Shown here: piece after piece, positions 8,244-17,259 of the stretch
Position numbering within the stretch: the first letter of the stretch is position 1
Layout of the letters: the number at the start of each line of letters is the position of its first letter
NCBI GenBank assembly: GCA_030447905.1
Contig: JAUJNZ010000007.1
Coordinates: forward strand, 126,263 to 190,262
Origin: Thermoleophilaceae bacterium
Lineage (GTDB): Bacteria; Actinomycetota; Thermoleophilia; Solirubrobacterales; Thermoleophilaceae
DNA: 64,000 bases
Reading direction: 5' to 3'
The notes under the pieces: generated by a model
Told to the model about the DNA's origin: nothing
Seen by the model: only the letters and a program-made list of their open reading frames with translations
Databases searched by the model: none
Position numbers and translations under genes: made by a program

Positions 8244-8681
8244 CTACCTGACCTTGAGCCGCTCCTCGAACATGACCTCGCCCTCGAGGGTTCGATGGAC
8301 GGGGCATTTCGCGGCCGCCTGCATCAGCAGCGTCCGCTGTTCCTCGGGCAGCTCCTTGGGCAGCTCGACGACCATCTCGAAGCGGGTTGGGCAGCCGCGC
8401 TGGGCCGGCTGGTAGTTGACGCCGACCACGACCTCGCCGATCTCCCACCCCTTGCGGTCGGCGTACATCTGCATGGTGATCGCGGTGCACGAGGCGAGGC
8501 TCCCGGCGAGCAGCTCGAGCGGGCTCGGTCCCTGGTCCTCCCCGCCCTGATCGGTGGGCTCGTCGGCGAGCAGGCGATGGCCGCGGATCTGGACGGTGTT
8601 GCGCACCGCGCCGTTCTCGCGGCGCGAGACCGCCTGCATGCGGCGCTCGCCCTCGTCGGCCTTGCGCGAGAACGGTTTCAC
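8244..8681 (-). CDS. OsmC/Ohr family peroxiredoxin-like protein
   Basis: 145 residues. The two redox cysteines of the OsmC/Ohr family are present: Cys65 in LASCTAITM and Cys126 in AKCPVHRTL, with the GPSPLELLAGSL segment in between the N-terminal strands and the first cysteine. Members reduce organic hydroperoxides using a Cys-Cys pair; this branch (YhfA-like, longer N-terminus) is often annotated only as OsmC family. The GTG start overlaps the stop of the upstream cobalamin adenosyltransferase gene by four bases (8678-8681). Confidence 0.88.
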   Translation of the reverse strand: MKPFSRKADEGERRMQAVSRRENGAVRNTVQIRGHRLLADEPTDQGGEDQGPSPLELLAGSLASCTAITMQMYADRKGWEIGEVVVGVNYQPAQRGCPTRFEMVVELPKELPEEQRTLLMQAAAKCPVHRTLEGEVMFEERLKVR

Positions 8682-9235
8682 CCGCGTCCCTCGAACAGCT
8701 CGGGCTCGGACTCGTCGGCGTAGCGGGCGGCCGCGAACAGGAAGTCAGAGGCACGGTTGACGAACCGCAGCACGGTCTCGTCTTCGAGGTCCCCGGCGAG
8801 CTTGAGCGCGACCACGCGCCGCTCGGCGCGCCGCATCGCCGTGCGCGCGAGGTCGAGGCGGGCCGAGAGCTCGGTTCCACCGGGGATTACGAACTTCGGG
8901 GGGAGGTCAACCCGATCCATGTAGCGGTCGATGTCGGCCTCGAGGCGCTCGATCATCTCCTCGGTCAAGCGCGAAACGCCCTCCTCGAGGCGCTCGACGG
9001 CCTCCGGGGCGGTGGCGAGCTGGGCGCCGGCCACGAACAGCTCGCCCTGGAGGCGCAGCAGGTCGTCGTGGAGCTCGGGGTCGTCGTGGGCCGCGGCCCG
9101 GCAGAGACCTAGGGCGGCGCCGGCCTCGTCGACCGAACCGTAAGCCTCGGGACGCGCGCCCGACTTCTGGACCCGCCCGCCGTACCAGAGCCCGGTCGTG
9201 CCGTCGTCCCCCCCGCGCGTGTAGATCTTGACCAT
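8678..9235 (-). CDS. Cob(I)yrinic acid a,c-diamide adenosyltransferase, PduO type
   Basis: 185 residues. MVKIYTRGGDDGTTGL is the ATP-binding N-terminus of PduO-type ATP:cob(I)alamin adenosyltransferases, and SARLDLARTAMRRAERRVV followed by FVNRASDFLFAAAR is the conserved C-terminal helix pair. It attaches the adenosyl group to Co(I) corrinoid, making coenzyme B12. The ATG at 9235 starts the conserved fold; an upstream in-frame start adds 21 unconserved residues. TAGAAT on the minus strand (9252-9247) sits 11 bases before this ATG. The 180 bases between this gene and DUF1015 show nothing further. Confidence 0.92.
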   Translation of the reverse strand: MVKIYTRGGDDGTTGLWYGGRVQKSGARPEAYGSVDEAGAALGLCRAAAHDDPELHDDLLRLQGELFVAGAQLATAPEAVERLEEGVSRLTEEMIERLEADIDRYMDRVDLPPKFVIPGGTELSARLDLARTAMRRAERRVVALKLAGDLEDETVLRFVNRASDFLFAAARYADESEPELFEGRG

Positions 9236-9414
9236 CGTCGGGGGCGATTCTACCCCCGGCGGCGGCAGACCGGGCCGCTTCCGGCGCTCGGAGAGCACCC
9301 CTTCGATGAGCGCCGGTCCGGCGGTCCGGTGGACGGCGCCCCGCCAGAGGCCCGCCCCAGCGCAGGAGCGCCTGTGGCTCGGCGGCCGGCGGGGTCAAGG
9401 CGCGAGGGCGGCGG

Positions 9415-10680
9415 TCACTCGAGCGGATTGAAGACCAGGCCGGTCGGCACCTTGGGGTGGAAGAAGGTCGACTTGGGGGGCATCGACTCTCCCACCGCAG
9501 CGACGGCCTGAACCTGCTCGACCGGGGTCGCGCGCATGAAGAAGGCGGCGTCGACGTCCCCGGACTCGACGGCGTCGAGCGCCTCGGCCGTGCTCTTCGC
9601 GTAGCTCACGCCGCGCTGGGCGGCGACGTCGGCCTCACTGAGCCCGAGGACCCCGCGCAGGATGAGGGCCTCGAGCAAAGCCGTGTCGAGCGCGCGGTAG
9701 GCATCCGAGCGATCGGGCAGGGCCTCGGCAGCGATGCCGGCGTCCCTCAGCGTCAGGCGATAGGGCTGTCGAAAGTGGGAGTCCATGTACCCGAAGGCCA
9801 CCCCACCCGAGTCGGCCGGAGGCTCGATCCGCGAGCGATCGACGCGCACGACCTCGAAGTCTCGCCTGAGCGCCGCTCCGAGTCGCTCCTGGACCGCGGG
9901 ATCGCCGAGGCCGGTCAGCAGGCGGTGCATCGGGAAGACCTCCAGACCGGGGTCAGACAGCGCGCACAGGAACATGAGCACGTAGGAGTGCTCGCCCTCG
10001 CCGCCGATCTCGTCCGCGTAGAGGCGCGCGGTCTCGTAGCGGTGGTGGCCGTCGGCGATCAGGAGCTCCCGGTCCGCGAGAGCTCGCTGGACGGCCCCGA
10101 TGGTGGCCGGGTCGCCGACGCGCCAGAGGCGGCTCTCGGTCCCCTCGTCGTCGGTCGCCGTCGCGAACGGCTTCTGCTCGGTGGCGGGGTCGAGCGCCGT
10201 CGCGGCCGCACCTTCGGGGTCGTCGAACAGGCTGAAGATGGGCGAGAGGTTCGTGCGAGTCGCCCGGGTCAGCCGCAGGCGGTCCTCCTTGGGCGCCGGC
10301 TGTGTGCGCTCGTGGGGGCGGATTCGCCCGGGGCCGTAGTCCTCCACGCGCACGCGCGCGAATAACCCCCGGCGCGTGCGGCGGCTGCCGTCGGGAGCCG
10401 TGAAGTCCTGGGCGAGCGCCCACACGGCGGGCTCGCGCTCGTGGACGAGGATGCCCTGCTCGCGCCAGGCCTCGAGGACCGTCGTCGCGTGCAGGTAGGG
10501 ATCGCCGCCGTCGCCCGGATCGGGAAGATCGATCTCGACGACGTTGAACGGGCTCCGCGCCGCGAGCTCGGCGCGGCGGACCGAGTCGATCACGTCGTAG
10601 GGCGGCGCGATGACCGCGTCGAGCGAGCCGACCGAGCGAAGGTCGTAGCGGAGGGTGTGCAGGGGCTGGACATCGGCCAT
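9415..10680 (-). CDS. DUF1015 family protein
   Basis: 421 residues, the usual length for this family of soluble proteins of uncertain role. The N-terminal APPYDVID, the central RPHERTQPAPKEDRLRL and the LIADGHHRYETA motif (Gly-His-His-Arg-Tyr-Glu-Thr-Ala) are its landmarks; the last looks like a nucleotide or metal site. The C-terminus (MPPKSTFFHPKVPTGLVF) is complete. TAGGGT on the minus strand (10696-10691) lies ten bases before the ATG. No biochemical activity is assigned here. Confidence 0.88.
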   Translation of the reverse strand: MADVQPLHTLRYDLRSVGSLDAVIAPPYDVIDSVRRAELAARSPFNVVEIDLPDPGDGGDPYLHATTVLEAWREQGILVHEREPAVWALAQDFTAPDGSRRTRRGLFARVRVEDYGPGRIRPHERTQPAPKEDRLRLTRATRTNLSPIFSLFDDPEGAAATALDPATEQKPFATATDDEGTESRLWRVGDPATIGAVQRALADRELLIADGHHRYETARLYADEIGGEGEHSYVLMFLCALSDPGLEVFPMHRLLTGLGDPAVQERLGAALRRDFEVVRVDRSRIEPPADSGGVAFGYMDSHFRQPYRLTLRDAGIAAEALPDRSDAYRALDTALLEALILRGVLGLSEADVAAQRGVSYAKSTAEALDAVESGDVDAAFFMRATPVEQVQAVAAVGESMPPKSTFFHPKVPTGLVFNPLE

Positions 10681-10720
10681 GGCGGGGCGGCACCCTAGCG
10701 CCCAGAGCTGCCGCCACGCC

Positions 10721-10726
10721 TAGACT
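10721..10726 (+). promoter_or_regulatory. -10 box of tRNA-Pro
   Basis: TAGACT ends ten bases before the mature tRNA-Pro 5' end, the spacing expected if transcription starts at or just before the tRNA. The same hexamer precedes valS, the 37635 gene and mreB. No clear -35 box is seen. Confidence 0.5.
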
Positions 10727-10736
10727 CCACTCCGGA

Positions 10737-10810
10737 CGGGGCGTGGCGCAGCCTGGTAGCGCGCGTGCTTTGGGAGCACGAAGTCGCCGGTTCAAATCCG
10801 GCCGCCCCGA
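10737..10810 (+). tRNA. tRNA-Pro (anticodon TGG)
   Basis: 74 bases fold into a full cloverleaf. The acceptor CGGGGCG (10737-10743) pairs with CGCCCCG (10803-10809), the discriminator is A, the anticodon stem CGTGC/GCACG encloses TTTGGGA with anticodon TGG, and the T arm is GCCGG-TTCAAAT-CCGGC. The 3' CCA is not encoded. Confidence 0.95.
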
Positions 10811-10879
10811 TGCGCAACGAGCAGGAAGGACACCAACCCACTGCGCTACTTCGGGCGCTCCGCCGGGTTCGGGCTTTTC

Positions 10880-11997
10880 GTGCGCCACGATCGGCACCTG
10901 ATCAGAGGATCGAGGCGCGCGTGGCTCGCGACCCTAGCGGCATCGCTCGCCGCCCTCGCCGTCGCCCTCGCGCCCGCCGCCGCCGAGGCCTCCAGCGCGC
11001 GGCCGACCGCGCTCGTCTCCTACTACCCCTCGGACCGTCTGCCGGTCATCGTCAGGAGCTTGAACTCGGCGGGGTTCCCATCGAGGGCGCTGGTGTACTT
11101 CGGCAACTACTCGGCCCAGCCGCGCTACGGCGCCAGGCTCGCGACGAGTCCCTCGCCCGCCGAGATCGCCGGCGAGCGCTACGGCTATGCCCCGATACTG
11201 CAGATCAGCGAGAGCACGCTCTGGGACCGCCGCCGGGTGAGCCGCCGGGAGGCCGAGACGCTCGCCGCTACCGACCAGAGCGATCTCACCGGGTCGATGC
11301 CCTCGCTGGCTGGGGTGCTCAGGGGTCGGAGCACACGCGGGTGCGCTGGGGCACGGAGCTCGGCCGGCGCTTCCGCGATCGCCTCCGCTCCCGCATACGC
11401 GAGGGCGAAGTCGCCGCCTGGCAGTTCGACGAGATCCTGACCGAGGTCGCCGGCTCCAGCGGGCGACGCTACCGCGACTTCACCCGCGGGATTCTATTCG
11501 GCCTCTACGAGGGTCGCGAGCCGCTCGGCGATCGACCGATGCGCGGGCTCGTGCACATGTCGCACGACGCCTTTCCGATCGCGGGCGCGCGCCTCACCTA
11601 CGAGCTTCAGGCGCTTCTGGAGGCGGGTAAACATCTCGAGCGTCCGTCTCGTCGGCGAGGAGTACCCGTTCTTCGCGGACGGGCGAGAAGTGCCGCCTAC
11701 CAGCGGGCCGCGGGCCAGCGCGCGCTCGCGCGGGGTGGCGGCGACCGAGCGGCCCTATCGCGCCGATACCTCGTCGGCCTCACGCCCGGCTACATCGTCA
11801 CCCGCTCCCTCGGCGGCAACGTGGATCGGCGCTCGCGCGACTGGGTCAACCGGTGGCGCGTGGACTACATCAGGGCGCGGGCGGCGATGGGGGTGGCCGG
11901 TTTCGGCGAGTTCAATTTCATGCCCCCCAACGATCGCTCCTCGGTGATCGGCGACGTGATCCGCGCGCTCGCCGTGGGCGTCAGGCGGCTCGGATGA
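10880..11997 (+). pseudogene. Frameshifted secreted protein of unknown function
   Basis: A GTG at 10880 starts a signal peptide (basic start then LATLAASLAALAVALAPAAAEA), followed by TALVSYYPSDRLPVIVRSL. The sensible frame changes near 11310 (to RWGTELGRRFRDRL), near 11625 (to VNISSVRLVGEEYPFFADG) and between about 11700 and 11765 (to RYLVGLTPGYIV), ending WRVDYIRARA and GEFNFMPPNDRSS. At least three one-base changes are needed to join it into one exported protein of about 370 residues. The protein is not recognised; the pattern of alternating strands and aromatic motifs would suit a glycan-related enzyme, but that is a guess. It may be a real pseudogene or a sequence-error victim. Confidence 0.6.
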
Positions 11998-12060
11998 GAC
12001 GTGGTCGGCCGCCCCTCCCGACTACGATCCGACCGTGGACGGTGGACCGCCGCCCGGCTC

Positions 12061-12133
12061 GCCCCCGTAGCTCAGCGGATCAGAGCGAGGGACTTCTAAT
12101 CCCTAGGTCGCAGGTTCGAATCCTGCCGGGGCG
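12061..12133 (+). tRNA. tRNA-Arg (anticodon TCT), acceptor stem one base short
   Basis: D arm GCTC/GAGC, anticodon stem-loop GGGAC-TTCTAAT-CCC with anticodon TCT, and T arm GCAGG-TTCGAAT-CCTGC are all normal. The 5' acceptor strand GCCCCCG (12061-12067) would need CGGGGGC at the 3' side, but only CGGGGC (12127-12132) is present: a run of four G where five are needed. With one G restored all seven pairs form. So either the base is missing from the sequence or the tRNA is defective. Confidence 0.85.
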
Positions 12134-12172
12134 TTTCGAGAAGCTCGCCAACGAAACCCGTACAGGCCGCTG

Positions 12173-13125
12173 TTGCTGCTGATCGCCGCGCTCGCCGCGC
12201 TCGCGGGGGCGCTCGCCGTGCCCGCCGGCGCGGCCGCACCCGGCGGCCTCGCCGCTCGCCCCAAGCCGCCCCTCAGCTCCGAGCTGCGCGAGGCGACGCC
12301 CGAGCCGCACGGCTCGGTCGGCGCCCGCAGTGACCTCGGCGAGCCGACGCGCCTGCCCAACGGGGCAACCGAGATTCTTCCTCCCACCGGGTGGTCTCGC
12401 TCTACGGCGCTCCGCAGATGAAGGCGACCGTCCTGGGCCGCCTCAGTCCTTTGGAGGCCTGGCGCCGGGTCCGCACCGAGACCGAGCGTTATCGATTCCC
12501 CCGCTATCGCCCGCCGATCCGCGCGTTCGAGCTCGTGGTCACGATCGCCACGGCGGACCGGGGCGCGGACGGGCTCTACCGCTTCCGACAGTCCCAGAGC
12601 ACGATCGCCAGGTACCTGGGCGCGGCCCGGCGGGCGAACGCGCGGCTGGTCCTCGACATACAGCCCGGCCGCTCCCCCTTCTCCTCCGAGGTCAAGGCGC
12701 TCGAGCGCTGGCTGCGCGAGCCCGACGTCGACCTCGCGCTCGATCCGGAGTGGAACGTCGGTCCCTACGGTCGTCCCGGCCGCACCGACGGGTCCGTCGA
12801 CGCGCGGACGGTCAACGGCGTCTCCGACCAGCTCACGCGCATCGCGCGCCGGTACCGCCTTCCGCAGAAGCTGCTCGTGATACATCAGTTCCGGCGCGAG
12901 AGCGTGCGGTACGAGTCGCGGATCCGGCGCAGCTCGGCGGTCGCCACGACGCTGAGCTTCGACGGAATCGGGAGCGCGGGTGCCAAGTCCGCCGGATACG
13001 AGGCGTTGAGCTCGTCGCATCTGTTCAACGGCTTCTGCCTCTTTTACCGGCTGGACCGCGGCCTCATGAGCCCGTCGAGCGTTATGCGGCTCGACCCGAG
13101 GCCCGACTACGTGCTCTACCAGTAG
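12173..13125 (+). pseudogene. Frameshifted secreted hypothetical protein
   Basis: A TTG at 12173 begins a hydrophobic export signal ([20 protein letters not shown]) and a proline-rich spacer up to about 12380 in one frame; the rest, beginning [16 protein letters not shown], continues in another frame to 13125. Inserting one base near 12380-12390 gives a single exported protein of about 316 residues. The folded part has [20 protein letters not shown] and FDGIGS segments, resembling a family of actinobacterial secreted or lipoproteins of unknown function that I recall but cannot name. The 5' end lies 40 bases after tRNA-Arg, in the same damaged stretch. Confidence 0.55.
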
Positions 13126-13152
13126 CGTCTCGACGACGCTTGCGTGCCGAGG

Positions 13153-13158
13153 TACAGT
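13153..13158 (+). promoter_or_regulatory. -10 box of the UDP-glucuronate decarboxylase gene
   Basis: TACAGT ends eight bases before the ATG at 13167, with no ribosome site between, as expected for a leaderless transcript. Confidence 0.4.
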
Positions 13159-13166
13159 CAGAGCAT

Positions 13167-14159
13167 ATGCCCACCTCACTCGTCACCGGCGGCGCCGGGT
13201 TCCTCGGCTCCCACCTCTGCGACTACCTGCTTTCACGCGAGCATCGGGTGGTCTGCGTCGACAACCTCGAGACCGGCAACCTCGCCAACATCTCCCACGT
13301 ACGCGAGGGCGCGCAGTTTCGCTTCCTAAACCTCGACATCACCTCGCACTACGAGATCGACGAGCCGATCGACTTCATCTACCACATGGCCTCACCGGCG
13401 AGCCCGATCGACTACGCGCGCCTGCCGCTTCACACCCTCAAGGTCGGCGCCTACGGCACGCACAACTCGCTCGGCCTGGCCAAGCGAAAGCGAGCCCGCT
13501 TCCTGCTGGCCTCGACATCGGAGGTCTACGGCGACCCGCTGATCCACCCCCAGGCCGAGACCTACTGGGGCAACGTCAACCCGATCGGTCCGCGCGGCGT
13601 CTACGACGAGGCCAAGCGCTACGCCGAGGCGCTGACCATGGCCTACCTGCGCCAGCAGGGGCTCGACACCGCCATCGCACGGATCTTCAACACCTTCGGC
13701 CCCCGCATGCGCCCCAACGACGGCCGCGCGATCCCCACCTTCCTGCGCCAGGCGCTCGCCGACAAGCCGGTCACGGTCTTCGGCGACGGCTCGCAGACGC
13801 GATCCTTCTGCTACGTCGACGACCTGATCCGCGGGCTTGTGGCCCTGGCCGAGTCGGGCGTGCACGAGCCGGTGAACCTGGGCAACCCCCACGAGATGAC
13901 CCTGCTCGAGATGGCCGAGGCCGTCGTCGAGCTGTGCGAGTCGCGCTCGGAGATCGTCTTCGAGGCGCTGCCCGTCGACGACCCGAAGGTGCGCCAGCCC
14001 GACATCGCGCGCGCTCGCGACCTGCTCGGATGGGAGCCCCAGCTGAGCGTGCGCGACGGCCTCGAGCGCACGATCGCGGCGGCGCTGCCGCGGTTCGAGG
14101 CCGCCGAGCCGGCGGCGCCTCCCGCCCCGCCGGCGAGTACGCCGGCTCCGCGGAGCTAG
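13167..14159 (+). CDS. UDP-glucuronate decarboxylase-like NAD-dependent epimerase/dehydratase
   Basis: 330 residues. The extended short-chain dehydrogenase fold is clear: [11 protein letters not shown] binds [13 protein letters not shown] supplies the catalytic Ser/Thr, and YDEAKRYAE carries the Tyr-x3-Lys pair. [19 protein letters not shown] and the [13 protein letters not shown] segment are those of UDP-glucuronate decarboxylase (UDP-xylose synthase), so UDP-xylose supply for surface glycans is the likely role; related dTDP-glucose dehydratase-like activities cannot be excluded. The C-terminus is an Ala/Pro tail. The start was chosen at the ATG directly before TSLVTGG. Confidence 0.88.
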   Translation: MPTSLVTGGAGFLGSHLCDYLLSREHRVVCVDNLETGNLANISHVREGAQFRFLNLDITSHYEIDEPIDFIYHMASPASPIDYARLPLHTLKVGAYGTHNSLGLAKRKRARFLLASTSEVYGDPLIHPQAETYWGNVNPIGPRGVYDEAKRYAEALTMAYLRQQGLDTAIARIFNTFGPRMRPNDGRAIPTFLRQALADKPVTVFGDGSQTRSFCYVDDLIRGLVALAESGVHEPVNLGNPHEMTLLEMAEAVVELCESRSEIVFEALPVDDPKVRQPDIARARDLLGWEPQLSVRDGLERTIAAALPRFEAAEPAAPPAPPASTPAPRS

Positions 14160-14178
14160 TCATGGTCCGGGACCGCAC

Positions 14179-14449
14179 ATGAGCCTCCGAAGCCAAGAAC
14201 CTCGAGGCGATCTCCCGGGCGATCGACCAGCACAACGCCACCTGCGAGTGGCCGGCGGTCGCGGTCGTGATGAACCCGTTCGAGGTCGATCGGCTCGGGT
14301 GGGACTCGATCCGCGGGCTGCCGATCGAGGCCGACCCGGCCATCGGGACGGGATCGTTCCGCATCGTCTGCGCCCGCGAGGAGCGCGAGCCGGAGGCGGA
14401 GGTCGTCGAGGCAGTGGCGGACGAGCGCGAGGTCGTGCCGGTGCGGTAG
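14179..14449 (+). CDS. Small hypothetical protein, probably frameshifted near its start
   Basis: The downstream frame reads EAKNLEAISRAIDQHN, CEWPAVAVVMNPFEVDRLGW and IGTGSFRIVCARE to a stop at 14449 and looks like real coding sequence, but that frame has a stop at 14180-14182 and no start before residue 31. The ATG at 14179 is in another frame; removing one C near 14184 joins it to give about 89 residues. I recall similar small conserved proteins in related actinobacteria but no function. 14450-14602 shows no gene. Confidence 0.4.
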
Positions 14450-14602
14450 CGACGGGCCCGCCGGGGGCGAATCGATGGGCATCTTGCGCTGCCTCCAGCC
14501 GGAGATCGGCCGTGCTCTTCCTCGACCGCGTCGGCTCCTCGAGCACGACGTCCTCGGGGCGCCAGGGCTACGGCGGAGCGGGCGGGAGTCCCGCCCCGAT
14601 GC

Positions 14603-14608
14603 TAGATT
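14603..14608 (+). promoter_or_regulatory. -10 box of tRNA-His
   Basis: TAGATT ends 11 bases before the first base of tRNA-His, matching the arrangement seen before tRNA-Pro. Confidence 0.45.
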
Positions 14609-14619
14609 CCGACCTCCCT

Positions 14620-14693
14620 GGTGGGCGTAGCTCAGGTGGTAGAGCTCCTGGTTGTGGTCCAGGCGGTCGTGGGTTCGAGTCCCATCGCTCACC
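14620..14693 (+). tRNA. tRNA-His (anticodon GTG)
   Basis: The acceptor GTGGGCG (14621-14627) pairs with CGCTCAC (14686-14692) with one G-T pair. The extra G-1 at 14620 opposite C73 is the hallmark of tRNA-His. The anticodon stem CCTGG/CCAGG encloses TTGTGGT with anticodon GTG. T arm GTGGG-TTCGAGT-CCCAT. No CCA is encoded. Confidence 0.95.
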
Positions 14694-14742
14694 CTCTGGC
14701 AGAGCGCCGGGGAAGCTTATGGAGGGGCGACGGTGACGCCGC

Positions 14743-15790
14743 CTACCCGACTGCTTCTAGCTCGGCCTCGCCCACGCGATTCCGCCGCCCGGGCCGCTGG
14801 GCGCGGGTAAGCACCACCGTCGGCACGAGCGCCACCGCGACGCCGACCGCGCCCATCGCGAAGGCGGCGGTGAACCCGACCTCCGCGGGCACCGCGTGCC
14901 CGCCAGCGTGTTCGCCGAGATGATTGTCGCCGCGATCTGGGCCCCGAGGGCGCGGCGACCGTGCGCATGTTGATCCCGGTCGCGACCCCGGTCCGTGCGC
15001 CTGCGCGTTGTCGACGGCGAGCTTTCCGATCGCGGCGAACGAGAAGGCGATGCCGAGGTGACGAAGAGGATCGCGCTCGCCGTCAGGAGGCCGAGGACGC
15101 CACCCGAGGACCAGCCCCACGAGTTGCCCTGGCTGATCCCGAGCAGGAGCGACGCCAGCGCGAGCGACAGCGTCGCCGCGCCCGCGTAGTCGGGCCTCGT
15201 CGGGACGCTCTTCGGCGACTTGGGCACGAACAGGGCTATCAGCGCAGGCGGCGACGAGCACGGGGATGCCGCCGATGAGGAACAGCCAGTGCCAGTCGAG
15301 GTGCTCGAGGATCACACCGCTCGTCACGAGGCCGACACCTCCACCCGCGCGAACACCGAGCCTCACCGTGCCGATCGCGAACCCGACCTTCTCCGGGGGG
15401 AACTCGTCCCGGATGATCCCGAAGGAGAGGGGAAAGACGGCGGCGCGGGCACCCTGCGCACGCGAAAGGCGACGAGGGAGCCGAGGCTCCACGAGAGCGC
15501 CCCGCCGAGGGCCCGAGGCCGAAGACCGTGAGCGAGAGCCCAGCATGCGCTTCTGGCCTAGGCGTCGCGGAGCTTGCTGAGCAGCGGAGTAAGCACCGAG
15601 GAGAAGAGGAGGAAGTCGGTGGCGCTCCACGTGGCCCCGTTGGCCGTGGTGGCGAACTCGCGCTGAAAGAAGGGCAGCGCGGGTACGACCAGCGTCTGCA
15701 TCAGGGCAAAGGCGATGCCGCGGTCGTGAGCAGGGCGAGGGTGGAACGCCAGCGGGGCGACCCGGTCGGAGGGGGTCGGAGGAGGGAACC
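14743..15790 (-). pseudogene. Degraded MFS transporter of the DHA2 (EmrB/QacA) type
   Basis: Pieces of one transporter appear in order but in several minus-strand frames: WRSTLALLTTAA and LMQTLVVPALPFFQREFAT (first helix, near 15640-15760), FLLFSSVLTPLL, VFPLSFGIIRDEFPPEKVGF with DWHWLFLIGGIPVL (near 15250-15430), YAGAATLSLALASLLLGIS (near 15130-15200), and a C-terminal helix ending GVAVALVPTVV. At least five frame changes and internal stops are needed, and the total of about 1.05 kb is shorter than the 1.4-1.5 kb of a working DHA2 gene, so some parts are also lost. In life such proteins export drugs using the proton gradient. Decay here looks deeper than in the other broken genes of the window. 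Confidence 0.7.
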
Positions 15791-15847
15791 TTGGCCTCTC
15801 TCCGGTGGGCTGGAAGGTCGGCTGGGAGTTGGGGGCGAGGCCGAACG

Positions 15848-15965
15848 TCAGAGCTGGTCGATCAGCTCGGCGAGCCGGCGCAGGCAGGCCTCCCAGGTGG
15901 CGGCGACTCTTCCGCCTCGCGCCTGTGGGCGCTCGCGAGGGACGCTTCGGCGTCTAACGGTCAAG
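15848..15965 (-). pseudogene. C-terminal fragment resembling an SRPBCC (AHSA1-like) protein
   Basis: On the minus strand VAATWEACLRRLAELIDQL ends in a TGA at 15850-15848. A Trp-Glu-Ala-Cys-Leu helix at the extreme C-terminus is typical of START-like/AHSA1 proteins. A matching preceding piece (DAEASLASAHRR) is in another frame, and the rest of the domain is absent because the PucR gene ends just upstream. A short relic; identity is tentative. Confidence 0.3.
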
Positions 15966-15997
15966 GGAGGACCATAGCGACCTGAACACCGTCTTAG

Positions 15998-17206
15998 CTA
16001 AGGCGCACTCGGGCTCCCGTCGCTGCCGGCCGCTCGCATGGCCAGCGCGAGCTCGAGCCGTGACGCCGGCTCATCGAGCGCGGGGCCGAATAGCTCCCGC
16101 AGCTGGGCCACCCGGTAGCGCACGCTCTGAGGGTGGACGTGGAGCGCCTCGGCGACGGGGCGGACCTCGCCGGCGTAGTCGAGCCAGGCGCGCAGCGTCT
16201 CGGTGAGCCGGCCCCGGGGGCCGGCCCTGAGCTCACGCAGCGGCGCGAGCCGGGTGCGGACGAGGTCCGCCGTCAGTTCGTCGTCCCTGGCGAGCAGGAG
16301 CTCGAGCATGTGCTCGTCGGCGACCACGAGCTCGGCCCCTCCGCCCGCCCTGGCCACCGAGAGGGCGAGATCGGCTCGTCGGACCGACTGCGCCGCCTCG
16401 GGCCACGCGACCACCGAGCCGAGCGCCGCCGCTGCGGCGCCTCCCAGCGCGCGCTCGAGCTCGGCGCGGCGCCCCGGGGCGCCGGGATCGGGGACGAGTG
16501 CCCACGTGACGGGCTCCGCCGCAGCGACGAGCACGTCGGGCGGGAGGCGGGTGGCGATCCGGTCCGCCCGCTCGCTCTCGAAGGCCAGCGCGGCGACCCT
16601 GTCCGGCAGCGGCCACGCCGCCTGCTCGGCCGCAGCCTCGATGTCGCTGGGGGACGCCGCAGACTCGCGGGACAGCAGTTCGAGCAGGCGCCGGCGCCTC
16701 GCTCCGCGCTCGCCCGCGGTAGCCGACTGCTCTTGAGCGAAGCCCTCGGCCGACGCCGCCGAGAGCTCGTCGATGTAGGCGAAGATGGCCTCGGCGAGCG
16801 TGTAGAGGACGGGCGGCTCGAGTCCGGCGGCGTCACCGGCGGCGGCGAGACGCCGCCACGAGAGCTGCGCGCCGGCGCGATAGGCGGCGAGCAGGGCGTC
16901 GAGCGAGCGCCCCTCGCGCAGCTCCCCGCGGCCGAGCGCGACGTACACCTCGCGGCCGGGCAGTCGCGCCTCGTCGCCGGACTCCACGAGCTCGAGGAAG
17001 CCGCCGAGAGCCTGCTCGACTCCGATCCGCACGTTGCGCCCGAAGGCGCCCTCCAGTGAGCGCCGGTAGGGCGGCACGTTCTCGCGCACCGCGGCGATCA
17101 CGTCGTCGACCAGGGCCGGGAGCCCCGGCCGCAGGACGCGCGCGACCGCGGGGTCGAGTCGCTCCCAGGGACGGCGAGACGGGTCGTTCTGTGGCATGGG
17201 CAACAA
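15998..17206 (-). CDS. PucR-type transcriptional regulator (C-terminal HTH)
   Basis: 402 residues. An N-terminal helical sensor-like region (1-170) is followed by a GGDEF-like degenerate middle domain and the C-terminal PucR helix-turn-helix, where LTETLRAWLDYAGEVRPVAEAL, HVHPQSVRYRVAQLRELFG and RLELALAMRA are the landmarks. This is the domain plan of actinobacterial CdaR/PucR-like regulators with variable effectors. It is divergent from the acyl desaturase gene with about 55 bases between them, so it may control that gene or itself; this is inference from position. A start three codons in (17197) is equally possible. Confidence 0.85.
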   Translation of the reverse strand: MLPMPQNDPSRRPWERLDPAVARVLRPGLPALVDDVIAAVRENVPPYRRSLEGAFGRNVRIGVEQALGGFLELVESGDEARLPGREVYVALGRGELREGRSLDALLAAYRAGAQLSWRRLAAAGDAAGLEPPVLYTLAEAIFAYIDELSAASAEGFAQEQSATAGERGARRRRLLELLSRESAASPSDIEAAAEQAAWPLPDRVAALAFESERADRIATRLPPDVLVAAAEPVTWALVPDPGAPGRRAELERALGGAAAAALGSVVAWPEAAQSVRRADLALSVARAGGGAELVVADEHMLELLLARDDELTADLVRTRLAPLRELRAGPRGRLTETLRAWLDYAGEVRPVAEALHVHPQSVRYRVAQLRELFGPALDEPASRLELALAMRAAGSDGSPSAP

Positions 17207-17259
17207 AGACCGGGCGGGGGATGTGGCGATCGACGGAGACTACGCTTCGATCCGTAGCG

